Source: Thelephora terrestris
Taxonomy: Eukaryota > Basidiomycota > Agaricomycetes > Thelephorales > Thelephoraceae
Length of the DNA: 64,000 nucleotides
Direction of reading: 5' to 3'
Assembly: GCA_015956445.1 (NCBI GenBank)
Contig: WIUZ02000001.1
Coordinates: 1,860,001-1,924,000, forward strand
Part shown: piece after piece, positions 14,494-25,200 of the stretch
How positions within the stretch are numbered: the first letter of the stretch is position 1
Layout of the letters: the number at the start of each line of letters is the position of its first letter
The notes under the pieces: generated by a model
Seen by the model: only the letters and a program-made list of their open reading frames with translations
Told to the model about the DNA's origin: nothing
The model's database searches: none
Position numbers and translations under genes: made by a program

Positions 14494-15492
14494 ATGACCC
14501 AGTCAACGTACGATGCTTCGATTGAGAGGGACCTACGTGTCCTCTCAGATTACCATGTAGTCTTTCTGGTCGACGATCTCGTCAGTAAGGTCCTCAGGTC
14601 CACTTGGACGGATGTGAGTCCACCACCGTTCGTCGAGTTGATCGATTGACCAACCCCTGTTTCCCTCGTAGGCCAAAGAAGTGACGAAGAACCTCGCCTC
14701 AATCGCGAACCAATACGACCACGACGGCGTAGATATCTGCTTCCTCGCTGGAGAGACCGTTGGGCTACGACTGAAGGTATGCCTCGTCCCCCTCTTCACA
14801 AACATGGCCCCTGACCATAGCTCCAACAGACAACGCGTGATGTAGAGCAATATCTCGAAACCCTGCGGGTTGACACAGTTGACTACGGCGAAACCAAACT
14901 CGCAGAGGGTCTGGAAAACCTCCTCGGGAGTTACATGGACAGACTAGCGAAAGGGGGTGCGAGTGTCAAGAAGCGTAACTTCATCGTGATTCTTGGTGGC
15001 CGTGATGGTGAGTCGCGCTGGTCTCGCGCTTAAACGTGTCTTACTTTACTCCACAGAACGTGAACTTGGTGACGTCGAGAAGGTGCTGGTTTCGGTTGCA
15101 AAACAACTCGACGAGGGGAGGTACCCTCCTGACCAGGCAAGCACATTCCGTCACAACTAACCACTGAAGAACCTTCGCTCACCGCGTCGTGCAGTTGGGC
15201 GTCCAATTCTTCCAGATAAGCAACGACGGCGATTCCTGGGAGATCCTCCAGGACTTTGACGACAATCTACGAAACAAATACAGGCTGGGAAGGGTAGGTC
15301 TCATCCTTTCTCAAAAATTCGCACCTGTTTACGAAAGCTCGTTTCGTGCCTGTGCCACAGGATATGGTCGATGCAGAGATGTGTAATCACAGCGAACTAT
15401 CTGCATTGAGGCTCGTTAAGCTCCTACTTGGCCCCATCAACAAGCGATGGGACGGGAAGGTCCTTCCACCAGACGAACCCTCCCCGCTGTGA
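14494..15492 (+). CDS. Fungal VWA-domain protein with degenerate metal site
   Basis: Exons are 14494-14613, 14672-14776, 14830-15007, 15057-15136, 15195-15293 and 15361-15492, giving 237 residues. The fold pattern is that of basidiomycete von Willebrand A-domain proteins: an early strand HVVFLVDD, a middle block GLENLLGSYMDRLAKGG, then FIVILGGRD, LGVQFFQISNDGDSW and a closing DMVDAE. The MIDAS signature DxSxS would sit at 27-31 but reads D-D-L-V-S, so one metal-coordinating Ser is lost. Intron 4 (15137-15194) has a GC donor, CAG|GCAAGC, and the frame runs into a stop if it is not removed. Function is unknown; such proteins are thought to bind partners through the VWA surface. Confidence 0.78.
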
Positions 15493-15664
15493 CCAGCAAC
15501 GCACAGAAGTTCGCAAAGTTTCTCCGTCTATTATCGAACCGCCTGTTATGTGTACACAGATTAACATGAATAATACAGCAAGTGGACAGCGTGGGTGCCC
15601 AAATTTGGAGAGAAAAAAAACACAAGACCAGAATCAAACGCATCTAAGCACCGTCGAAATAAGT

Positions 15665-17115
15665 TCATACAGCGTGGACAGGAAGCCACGAGGCTAGAGA
15701 GGGATTCGCAACGTCCCTCAAACCCAGTTCCCTCAACAGGCGTCGAATGTGGAGTTCCTTGCCGCATTTCCGAATGACGCGCCGAGTCAAATCCCTCTTC
15801 TGCCTCGAGATCAACCTGCCACACAACAAGGAAGAGTCTAACGATGCACTGAGCCAAAGGAATCTGACGTAGGCTTCTTCGGCGGTGATCCGTGACTTTG
15901 GATCCTCCCTGCACATATCATCGACTAGCGGTTTCAACCAATCGAATCCTCGGTACTTCTATTGAAGATTGACACATTAAGGCGTTGTGAATCCTTCGGA
16001 CGTTGAAGCAACTACGCACCTGGAAGAAGCACCTGAAAATTTCATCTCCCAGAAGATAAACGTCGACCTTGAACGGATCGCACTTGTTTTCTGGCGTTCT
16101 GAACTCGGGCGCGAGGTGATTCCCCGTCAGAAAAGGGTAGTCCATCACGGTCGTCTCGTCTGCCCACTTTACTTTGTGCTTGGACGTGGGGCCGGCGTGG
16201 TAGCGCTTGGCTACATGGAAATCGGCAAAGTAATAAGTCCCATCTCTCTCCGTCCTCGAGTGTCCGAAAGCTCCCCTCGCGAGAGACGGGTTCGCCTCGG
16301 TCTCGGCAGGGTGGGAGTCCTTTGGATGACAAGAGGCCCTCGGGTCGTACACTATAGCGTCCCCGCTGAGTTTGGGGCTTCTGTGCGCAATTCCGTGCGC
16401 GTGCATGGATTTTATTCCCTACATTCAGAGAATCCGTCAGCCCAGACGAGATCAGAATAAATGGAAAGCGACTAACCTCCAAGGCTTGACTGAGGAACCC
16501 AACAGCTGCTCCCACGTTCTCAAACCATGGGTCATCACAGCTACGCATCGATGGCACAACAAGCACACGCAATTTGCGGTTGAGCTTTAGCACTTCGAGG
16601 ATGGGGATCGTATGGTTTTCTTTGACCCCAGCGAGGTGGTGCATTATGTCCACTTCTTCTGGGGACGTTTCCTTGAACACGCGGTAAAGATGAACACGGG
16701 ACCCATCCGATAACCTTGTAGCATGCATTCTTCGCGAGCTGGCCTGGATTACAGAGCGGTGAGCCATGAATTGTGATTGAGGCTCCATATTACAAACACC
16801 GACCGGAAGCTCAACCATGTCTTCGTACACGTGTAGTTTGGAAAAGAACCCCTTACCCTCCCAAGAGGGTACCCAGTCCGGCCTATACCTCGCCCGTAGG
16901 AGGTAACCGCTTTGCTCTAACCAGGGTTGATGGTCTCGCCACCACCGTTCCGTGTCATTCAAATATAGCGAGGGGTCGAGCTCGTCATAACCAGGGGACG
17001 ATGCGACTTCAGGACTTGAATACGTTGGGGAAAGACTCTGCGTAGCTCGTGCATTCAACAAAGGCCTATGAAGGTCTCTGGGGGGAGGAAGTGGCGGCCG
17101 ACGATTTCTAACCAT
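15665..17115 (-). CDS. Fungal kinase-like protein, predicted pseudokinase
   Basis: Minus-strand exons are 16477-17115, 16020-16418 and 15665-15958, giving 443 residues. The N-terminal half has the RYRPDWVPSWEGK stretch found in a basidiomycete-expanded kinase-like family. The C-terminal half follows a kinase C-lobe: a catalytic-loop-like HAHGIAHRS (219-227), an activation-segment start ADFHVAKRY (278-286), then APEFRTPENKCDPFKVDVYLLG. The loop Asp of HRD is Ser227, DFG is D-F-H (279-281), and the site of the ATP-binding Lys reads VHLYR (141-145). Catalysis is therefore very unlikely. A scaffold or regulatory role is possible. There are no frameshifts, so the gene itself looks intact. Confidence 0.75.
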
Positions 17116-17806
17116 CCAGAGGGACTATCGACAAGGCCACACAGAGCGTTGTAAGTGGGGTTGTAGGGGCAGAAGACCCAGTCGGTGTACGCTCCTTTTT
17201 ATAGGACGCGTGGGTGCACAGATTATTCGTTGTATACCAATGACACCAAAACAGATGGGTCAATGCCAATGGTTGGAAGCGTAGGAGCCATGGCTAAGGG
17301 CCCAATGAACCGGAAACAGCTGAAGATCGTGGCGGGAGTTCCGCCACAAGTTCTTCGACACAGGCACAGTAACCAACAGTAATTGCACAGGAGCCTGAGG
17401 ATGTTTGCCTTTGTCCCGTGATGATCTCCGCGGCAGTTCTGGCCCGGCCGTCCCGTGGACCAAGAGCGTAAGGCCAAATTGAGGGAGGACGGAAGAAACA
17501 AGGACGAGGTGTCTCACGCACGTCGAGTGGCTGGCAGTGCTACAGCGAGCCTGTGCACGCCCAGTCCTGTGCCCAGGATAACGGGAAGTAATATAAGATT
17601 AACTGCTATATAAACCAACTCTAAAATACCACTGGGAGCCGGAGTGAGCCATTCGGATTCCAAACCTCCCGCCGAGGACTCTGTGAGTCGGAAGTCTGGT
17701 ATAGTCCAGCATTCAGGCTGACGAGCCGAATGTCGGTAAGTGAAGCACGTGGGACGCTCGAAGGTTTTTGTTATCCTCTGTATCGGCTAGGAGGGGTACT
17801 GGGGGA
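17116..17806. other. Intergenic between the pseudokinase and PC-esterase genes
   Basis: About 690 bases. The left part is the pseudokinase promoter and the right part the 3' flank of the PC-esterase. Overlapping minus-strand frames at 17223-17521 have no recognisable motif. Confidence 0.45.
17196..17203 (-). promoter_or_regulatory. TATA-like element of the pseudokinase gene
   Basis: On the minus strand TATAAAAA lies about 80 bases upstream of the start codon at 17115. Confidence 0.45.
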
Positions 17807-19215
17807 TTAAATTTCCCTTGTAATGTAATGCCAAATATAGTGAGACCATCCTTCCAGGACGCCGCTCCCGGTCATGAGGTGTAGGCAGTCTCCAGTAACA
17901 TGCTATCAAGGATGTCAATCACAGCGCACGAGAAGAGAGGAAAGGGACCTACTGCGTCAGGACGGAGCATCCCTGGTCGATCGATGGATAGGAAATGAAT
18001 GTTAGGGTATAAGGGAGAGTCAAGCAACCACTGTGGCTGAATCAGGATTATGAAGCTGGGGAGGACTGACACACACACCTGGAAAATATCATTGTACTCC
18101 GATATCCAATTCCAGTTCCACCATTGGGCGGTGTACTCATGGAGTTTGTTGTACGGTTTGAAATTATTGTGGCAGTTCTCGTGGCCTGAAAGATATGCTC
18201 GCACGACAACTTGCCTATCTTTCCTGTCAGACTTATCGAGCTGCCTTTGGACGAGGTCGGCCCACATGGCAGTCGCGTGCTGGAAGAAGTGAAGGAGGTG
18301 CCCAATCCCGCCACCTTTGGACTCGGGGTCCCTCGCTGCCTGGAAGACACTGGTTGTCCAATGACCCGCGGAGCTGACAATCATCGTCTGGTAGTTGTTC
18401 TCCTCTGACATGAACTGTGCAACATATTCCGAGGGAGAGAGCGTGTAGAAAGCGTCGTCGCTAAAAAGAGGGGAATCGGGGCCGGGAGAATAAATAGAAT
18501 TGTAAAGTCCTTCCAGTTCTTCTCGAGAGAGGAGTACGTCGACACGGCGGAAGGTGACGAGGGGGGTGTTCTCTATTGAGAAACCCTCTGGGAAATTGAG
18601 TTTGGAAACGAGCGGGGAGGTGGGAAGCAAGTAGAGGTTTTGTGGCCAATGACGCTCGAAGTACGGGTTTTCGGTGTAGTTGGGAGTGGCACGAACATGG
18701 GGGTAGAGAAGGCAGGACAGGGAAAAGAACTGGTTTTCCGTCACTGAATCCCCGATGAGCAACCAGCCACCTTTCTCGACGAGGTCCGTGACGAGCGCTT
18801 CCCTGTCGAGGGGGCGGATATCACACCCCTCTCCCGGTGACCAAAGGTAGTCGAAGGCCATAGGAAACCGATTTTCCCATTGTTCGGGGCGGTCAGACGC
18901 CAGATGCCAAAAGAACTCGCGGTCTGCAGCGCAACCTTGGAACCCTGCGAATCCGACCGCGTCTGCCCTGTCCTTCATTTTTGTGCCTGGTGGGAATTTG
19001 TGGGCGGGTTTCCATGAACCCGCAGAGTAAGCCTCGGCAGGACACGTTCCGTCGGCATGAATGATGGGTTGGAGGCCTTGAATGTCGGAATACTGGTAGC
19101 CAGCAAACATAAGGGTCAGGACGATGCTGGCACCGCCCATGAGCATGAGAGTGAATCTTGTAGGGCGAGGTGTGAATGGATTCCTGGGATTAAGCCAGGC
19201 ATAATTGGAAGACAT
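17807..19215 (-). CDS. PC-esterase / TBL-like membrane protein
   Basis: Minus-strand exons are 18079-19215, 17953-18030 and 17807-17902, giving 436 residues. A signal anchor spans about 22-41. The catalytic block GDSVTEN starts at 155 and the distal DxxH pair (D410-C-L-H413) lies in the last exon, as in plant TBL and fungal PC-esterase or Cas1p-type proteins that add or remove acetyl groups on polysaccharides. The open frame runs past the true donors: without the last intron the protein would lose the DxxH pair, which supports the 3-exon model. Intron 1 is 48 bases, in frame, stop-free, and starts with a GT dinucleotide run. A secretory-pathway role in cell-wall glycan modification is inferred. 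Confidence 0.82.
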
Positions 19216-19376
19216 CTACGAAGAGGCCGAGAGTCGTCGGGTGAGGAAGTGGTGGTAGCTGTAGCTCGGGAGCGGGTGACACCAGACCCGGTGACGAATG
19301 GGCGAGGGTGAAAACTCGATCGAATGTCGGGAAAAGTGGCTGACCGCAGTCTCGCTCAAGCAGACTTTGGTCGGTG
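19216..19376. promoter_or_regulatory. Divergent promoter of PC-esterase and membrane protein genes
   Basis: 161 bases separate the two start codons, so the promoters overlap or are shared. Confidence 0.5.
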
Positions 19377-21722
19377 ATGCTCACTACAAGTTTATGGCTT
19401 TTGCTCTTGTTCCTGTCCAAAGTCTTTGCTACTATCCTGGTTTGTTCCAAGTCACTCATTCACCCTCTGACTCACTCCCAGTCAGGTTTCTGACGTTTAT
19501 TCGGCCCAAGCAGAGTGCGACTCAGCCGTTGATCCTGTACGAAGCCTCTATTTATCCGGTTGAAGTGAAAAAAATCTCATCCAGCACAGTTCAAGAACAA
19601 GAAGGGAGAAGCACCGTGTACCGTCGTTCTTGGCTTACTCGTCCCATGCAATGTGGATGTTTCGGTATCTAATAGTTGGTCTCGATCCTCCCGCATAAGC
19701 GAACCAATGTTGCTGACTTTGATCACTGAATAACCAGCTGCTGCAATCAATAAATCCGCCTGCGCCTGGTGCACCTTCATTCATTTTCTAGTCTCCCCTA
19801 TCACTCACAAAGGTTCTTGGACAGCAACCTCGAGTTCTACAACCTCCTCTCGGCTTGTGCCTGGTTTTGCATCAGGCAGCCCGTCGATCCATTTTACGCG
19901 TGGTATCAGGATTGCGGTCAGACCGTGCCCTTGACAGACTATTACCCTTACCCCACCATCATTACAACTGTAATTCCGTTATGGGCCTCTAAGCGGCTGA
20001 GTAGCAGCGGAAACTTCGATCCTTCGGTCGTGACCCGTGGTAAGTTCTCCTATTGCTCTATACCATGTTCGGTTGTTGTGATCCCCCCGCACCAACTTTT
20101 GACTAATCTCCCATGATCACTTCGCGACTAGGGGGGTGGACTACTTTGCAGAAGGTTACCCCGGTGATAGTCGGCCTGGGTGTTCTGATCCTCGTCGGGG
20201 TAATTTGGTGTCTACACCGTGCCTACAGACGGCGCAGATACTCTCGTAGGGCGCAAGCGGACACTAACAGTTACTTTGGTCACCGCAGGAATCCATCTGC
20301 GCTATCGTACTCCTCCACGAGTCACCTCAATCCAACGCCCCCCCGTCAGTTATCAATCCCCGTACACAGGATCAAGTTTTTCTTCAGAGGCATGCTCCCT
20401 GTGCGCGAGCGACAGAGGAACTCAAGTTGGAACATTGAAGGAGAAATCGGACATTTCAGGAGGTCTTCTGCTGCCTACGACCTACCTCCGCGCCCAGAGA
20501 GCGGTTCCTCATTCGTACCCGTACCCAGTGTTCGCGTTCAGAATGACACACCGCCCGCTTCTCCGGAGGTAAATTGGTCGCCATTACAGACGATATCTCG
20601 CTGGTGGGCATCTATAAGCCCGATACAAAACGAGGATTACCAACCTGTCCAACTTCTACCGCCGCGGAAAAACAGTAAATTTGGGGCCGATGACGACGAT
20701 CAACCTGACGCGGCGTTTGCATCTCCGTCAGCCCAGAATCAGGCCTCGGCCTCAAGGAACGACCTCACGTCTGGAGAAGAGGTTCCAGCCGTCATCGTCT
20801 CCGAAGTTGAAAGGGAGTCGGCCTCTCGTCCCCAGACACCACAACCTGAAACAGAACCGCTCACTCCTAAGCGCCTGCGTCAACCGAGCCTACGACCGAA
20901 TCGCCCAGGACAGATTGTGGCGGTGGAGGATCCCTCGTCGTCACACCTATTGCCATCCGCAGATGTAAGCCAGGGTCGTTCTCGAATAACGCGCTCCATC
21001 TCTGATTCACTCCGTAGGCGCCGACTACCTCGACCCTTGCTGCAGCCTTGTCAGCGTTTCTGTCCCCAACAGCAATTCGGCAGCAAACATCCAATGACAC
21101 CTTCCACACTTCACACACGACTTTCTCTACAGAACAAGAAGCGGAACACACCGTGATACCCAAGAAGCTCAGCCCTGAACTTCTCTTCCCTCCCTCCGTC
21201 AGAGCCGCTGGGTACTCGGTTCCTCAGCGGCCCGAAGATCCAGTTGTTAGGGCGTGGATCCGAAAGCCTGATGGTATCCCGAACCGACCTGCGGGAAACC
21301 TTGCCACGGAACCACCTTCCTACGATCAAGCAAACGGTTCCGTCCCAACAATCCCCCGACCATTATCCCCCACATCACTACATCCGTACCCATACACAAA
21401 CCATCTACGGTCAACCTCGGATCTTACGGCGCTGGACACCTCCCGGGGCCAACGTCGTCACCTCCGTGATCTTGACGCGATCGATACTCAGAGTGAGACT
21501 GCGTTGAGTCGGCTCTCGCTCGCTGTCAACGAGCCTACATCGGCCCTCCCCACGAGCGAGAACGGGAGTACGGATGGGAGTACAAACTTTGCCCCTGCCT
21601 CTATCGTGGAGGGCTCGGGGTCAGGGGACCTCGACTATACACCATACCCATCGTCAGCGATATTGCCGTCATCTGCCCCTGGCACAACCCGTGCCAATCA
21701 GCCCCCTCCTGCCAAGAGGTAG
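19377..21722 (+). CDS. Secretory single-pass protein with Cys-rich ectodomain and long cytoplasmic tail
   Basis: Exons are 19377-19439, 19486-19536, 19590-19674, 19738-19768, 19825-20039, 20132-20964 and 21018-21722, giving 660 residues. The first exon encodes a clear signal peptide (MLTTSLWLLLLFLSKVFATI). The ectodomain has spaced Cys in EAPCTVVL, PCN, CAC and SACAWFC, a pattern common in uncharacterised basidiomycete membrane proteins. A membrane segment (about 158-177) is followed by an Arg-rich stop-transfer and a long Pro/Ser-rich tail with several SP/TP sites and the PPSY-type motif EPPSYDQ. The four short 5' exons were found by matching Cys spacing and phases, so they are less certain than the rest. 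Function is unknown. Confidence 0.68.
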
Positions 21723-22261
21723 TGGAACAACCTACTAACATCCGTTCAAGTGCGTCCGGATATGACAGGTCTTGAGTTTGCGCATCCGTGTTTGTTGCCC
21801 TGACTTATAATCATCACTATAATCACCCTCTCAACGACATGTGCTCCAATATACTCCCGGACGCGACCCTCTCATCTACTTTCGTTCTTCTTCTGCACTT
21901 TTGTACTGTTTCTTTGTTTGCTCCAGTTGTCCCGCACCTTGTACGTATCTCAGCGAAGCCAGCACTTTCAGGTTGACCCCAATTTGATAAATAGCATGTT
22001 GTAATTGATCCGTCGTATAGTTCAGATCATAGATGAAACAGAGAGTGCAGGTTGGGTGGAGGTGGCATCAGGAGTCCGCAGGACTGTTCGCAGAAACTGC
22101 TTTATGAACGCAGAGAATCCTGGTTTCAGGCGGGGCAGTGACTACCCCGGTTGCAATTTGAGTGGTACAGAGTTTCCTGTATTACTTTGGCTCTACATTA
22201 AGGAACAAGAGGAAACAAAAAACCAACAATCGTTGGCCATTGGACACTAGTTAACAATCGG
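21723..22261. other. Convergent intergenic region
   Basis: About 540 bases between two genes that end toward each other; it holds both 3' flanks. No gene was seen. Confidence 0.5.
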
Positions 22262-25200
22262 CTAACCCGAAGGTTGCCCACCGGCCTGAATGCCGAAAAG
22301 AGCGATGATATCTGGGAGGGATTTCAGTACGAGGCGTGGAAAGTATATGATTACAACTGACCCTGGAGACGCGCCTCGCGTCGCTGGCGAGGAGTCTCTT
22401 TGTTTTTCATACCAGAAAATGCCTCCTTGACGAGATTTTTCTTCTTCTCTTGTATTTCGAGAACCTAGGATACGGAAAGGTCACCAACGGGCAATCGTAG
22501 TGCCAGTCCTCATTTCCTACCTTGGACTCAACGGTGTTCTCGGCGATCAGTTGGTACACATGAACCGGCTTTGTTTGACCTATAAAGGCGAAAACGGGTT
22601 GTTCAAGCGAGCCCCGGGATGGGCAAACGGACCTACCAATCCTGTTGCAACGGTCGATAGCCTGGCTCTCGATTCCTTCCTGCCACCACCTGTAGAATGT
22701 GAGAATTAAATAGGCGAGGCGTAATTCCTTCAAACTGACGGGTCCATGCTGGAGAGACAGATCAATAAGGAGTGCAGGGATTAGAGGGGGATGTCTTACA
22801 GGAAAACGTTGTTTGCAACGGTCAAGTTGAGGCCTAGAGCTCCAGCTACGTGACCACCTTGAGTACAAACAAGTTGCTATTGGCGAAGGGGCTTACCTTT
22901 GAGGGAGATGAGCATCACGCGGGGGTTGGATCCCTCTTCTGACTTCTCGAGTGCCTCAAGAATTTTTGATCTTACAGGGGCTTTTCCCTTGGCTTTTCCC
23001 TTACTCTTTCCTGTCCGCTTGCCCTGAGGCTTTGCGTCACTATCGAACTCCGCGTCGCTGTAGTCGGACTGGTCGTCGGGGACAAAATCAGAAGCATTGT
23101 CACTTTCATCAATCTCCGTTGGTTGCGGCTGGGATTGGGTCGTATGACGAAGGCGCGAGCTCATCTCCATAGGTTTTTCGTCAACCGCAGGTGTATCCTT
23201 GACTGGGACGCAAAATTTGGCGATGGTTTCTGCCCGACGCTTTGCAGACATCTTCCCGTCAAATCGACAGTATTCTATGCCCGCGGCATCTAGCGCATCG
23301 CTGATCTAGGGGCACGTTGAGTCTGTTGAAATTCGGGTCAGTGTTGTGGCGCTCCATACCTTGTCGAGGAAACTTGTGAATTGCGAAAATACTAGTGACT
23401 TGTCCGAACTCGGTGTGAGTCGAAGGAGATGGATCAGCTGATCGATCTTAGCAGACGATCCATCGCGTAGACCATCGTCGGTCTCGTCGTCATCGGCGTC
23501 GTTTCGGACAGGCGCCTGAGTCAAATCTGTGACGGGAGGGGGTTCGATCAAGTCTCCCAGTCCAATGCTCCGACGGTCCTACAATAGGGATGAGAAATGG
23601 TTCCTTCTGCACCGTGGCTTCACCTCACCATTGGGCACCTCGGGTCTCGTGATATCGCCTCCGAGATGCTGGGAAGAATGAGCTACTGGAATCAAACGTT
23701 CCACACGTAAACCTACCATGGGAAGCAGTACACGTGGCTACATGGTGTTATTCTCGGGTCCCCGAGGACACAGAAACAGATCGGACATTCCTCGTTGTCC
23801 TCCATAGCCTGGAACAGCGAGCCTTGTAGCCGGATTCGTTCCGCAGGTGTGACTTGTATGACACTATGTGCCTGATCCTGGTCTCTGGACATTTTCAGTT
23901 GCTCCAGATAGTTGCCCGGAATGAGGCCGGGGTGTAGAGCGAGTTGTCGAAGCCGCGTCAGCATACTAAGGGCACCCGTGGAGAACTATAAAATGTAAGA
24001 AACGCGTTTGCGGAGGGTCAATCTGACCCACATTCAAGCCGCCAGTCCTGAGGAGTCCTTCGACTTTGCCGCGCGAGACCTCTTCAACAGCATCATAGAG
24101 CTCCTGAAGATTGTCAGTGCACGCATAGATGGGTTTGGCTCCAATCGACCTACTCTTGCTCTCGGGTTCAACGCAACAGGGACGACAATCATGTCCACCT
24201 TTGAAAGGTCAGCGACTGTTGTGAGATCGAGTGCATATGCTCACAGGTGGCAGAGAAACCAGTGTGTTTCCCTCGGAATCTTGCATCTACGATTTCGTGG
24301 GTCAGATACTCATACTACCACAAACTGAAGGACCAGCACCTCCTTCGTTCGTCTAATGCAGATCTGGGTCATGATACCCTGATCATTTGTTAGCTTTGGG
24401 TTTGTTCCCACATTCAAACACACGCACCCGTAACAACTCCGCTCCCGTTGATCCACCATGCTTCAGCGGACGTAAAATGAGCTGGTTGAAAAAGTCTGAC
24501 TGGTCCAAGGGGCGGCAGATCTTCAAAAATGTCAAGAGAGAGCCAAGATCCCTCGGAGAGTTCAGCTGTCAAGCAGTGAGCCTTCATGGAAATCACGGAT
24601 GATACGAAGCGAGGAACAAACAATTGGGGTACCGGATAGGGCCCAACGCCTCTCGGCTGTCAATGAACTGACTGCGATGGCTGCTTTCGTCGATGGGTTA
24701 CGGATTTGGTGCCCTTCGTCAATAATGACCCTTTTCCACGGGATGTTCATCAGGGTCGACCCTGTCTTCTTTCTCTTGTTCGAACCCTCGAAAGCTACCT
24801 TCGAACTCCCACCATGGTCGTTGACTACAGTCTGGTAGGTGGTCAACACAACATCATACTTCTCGAGCTCATCTGCACTGAGGTGTCGATTGGTCCCGTA
24901 GTAAGTGACGTAAGTGAGGGCTCCAGGGACACAGTGCTCGTCTATTTGTGACTGCCAGTTTGATAGGACGGAGAGTGGTACGACTAGAAGTGTTAGTCAG
25001 GTGGCGAAGTGCATTTGTACAAAGCACTTTAACTCACCAATGAGGGTAGAATTTACAAAACCTGGAGAAGGATCGGACTTTGTCGCAAGGATGAGAGCAA
25101 TCATCGTAAGAGTTTTCCCCCTTCAAGGTATTTAGCAAAAGCTGGGACAGTAACTAAGCACGTACAAGCCCATGCTGTCGGCACACAGTGCACCTCTGCC

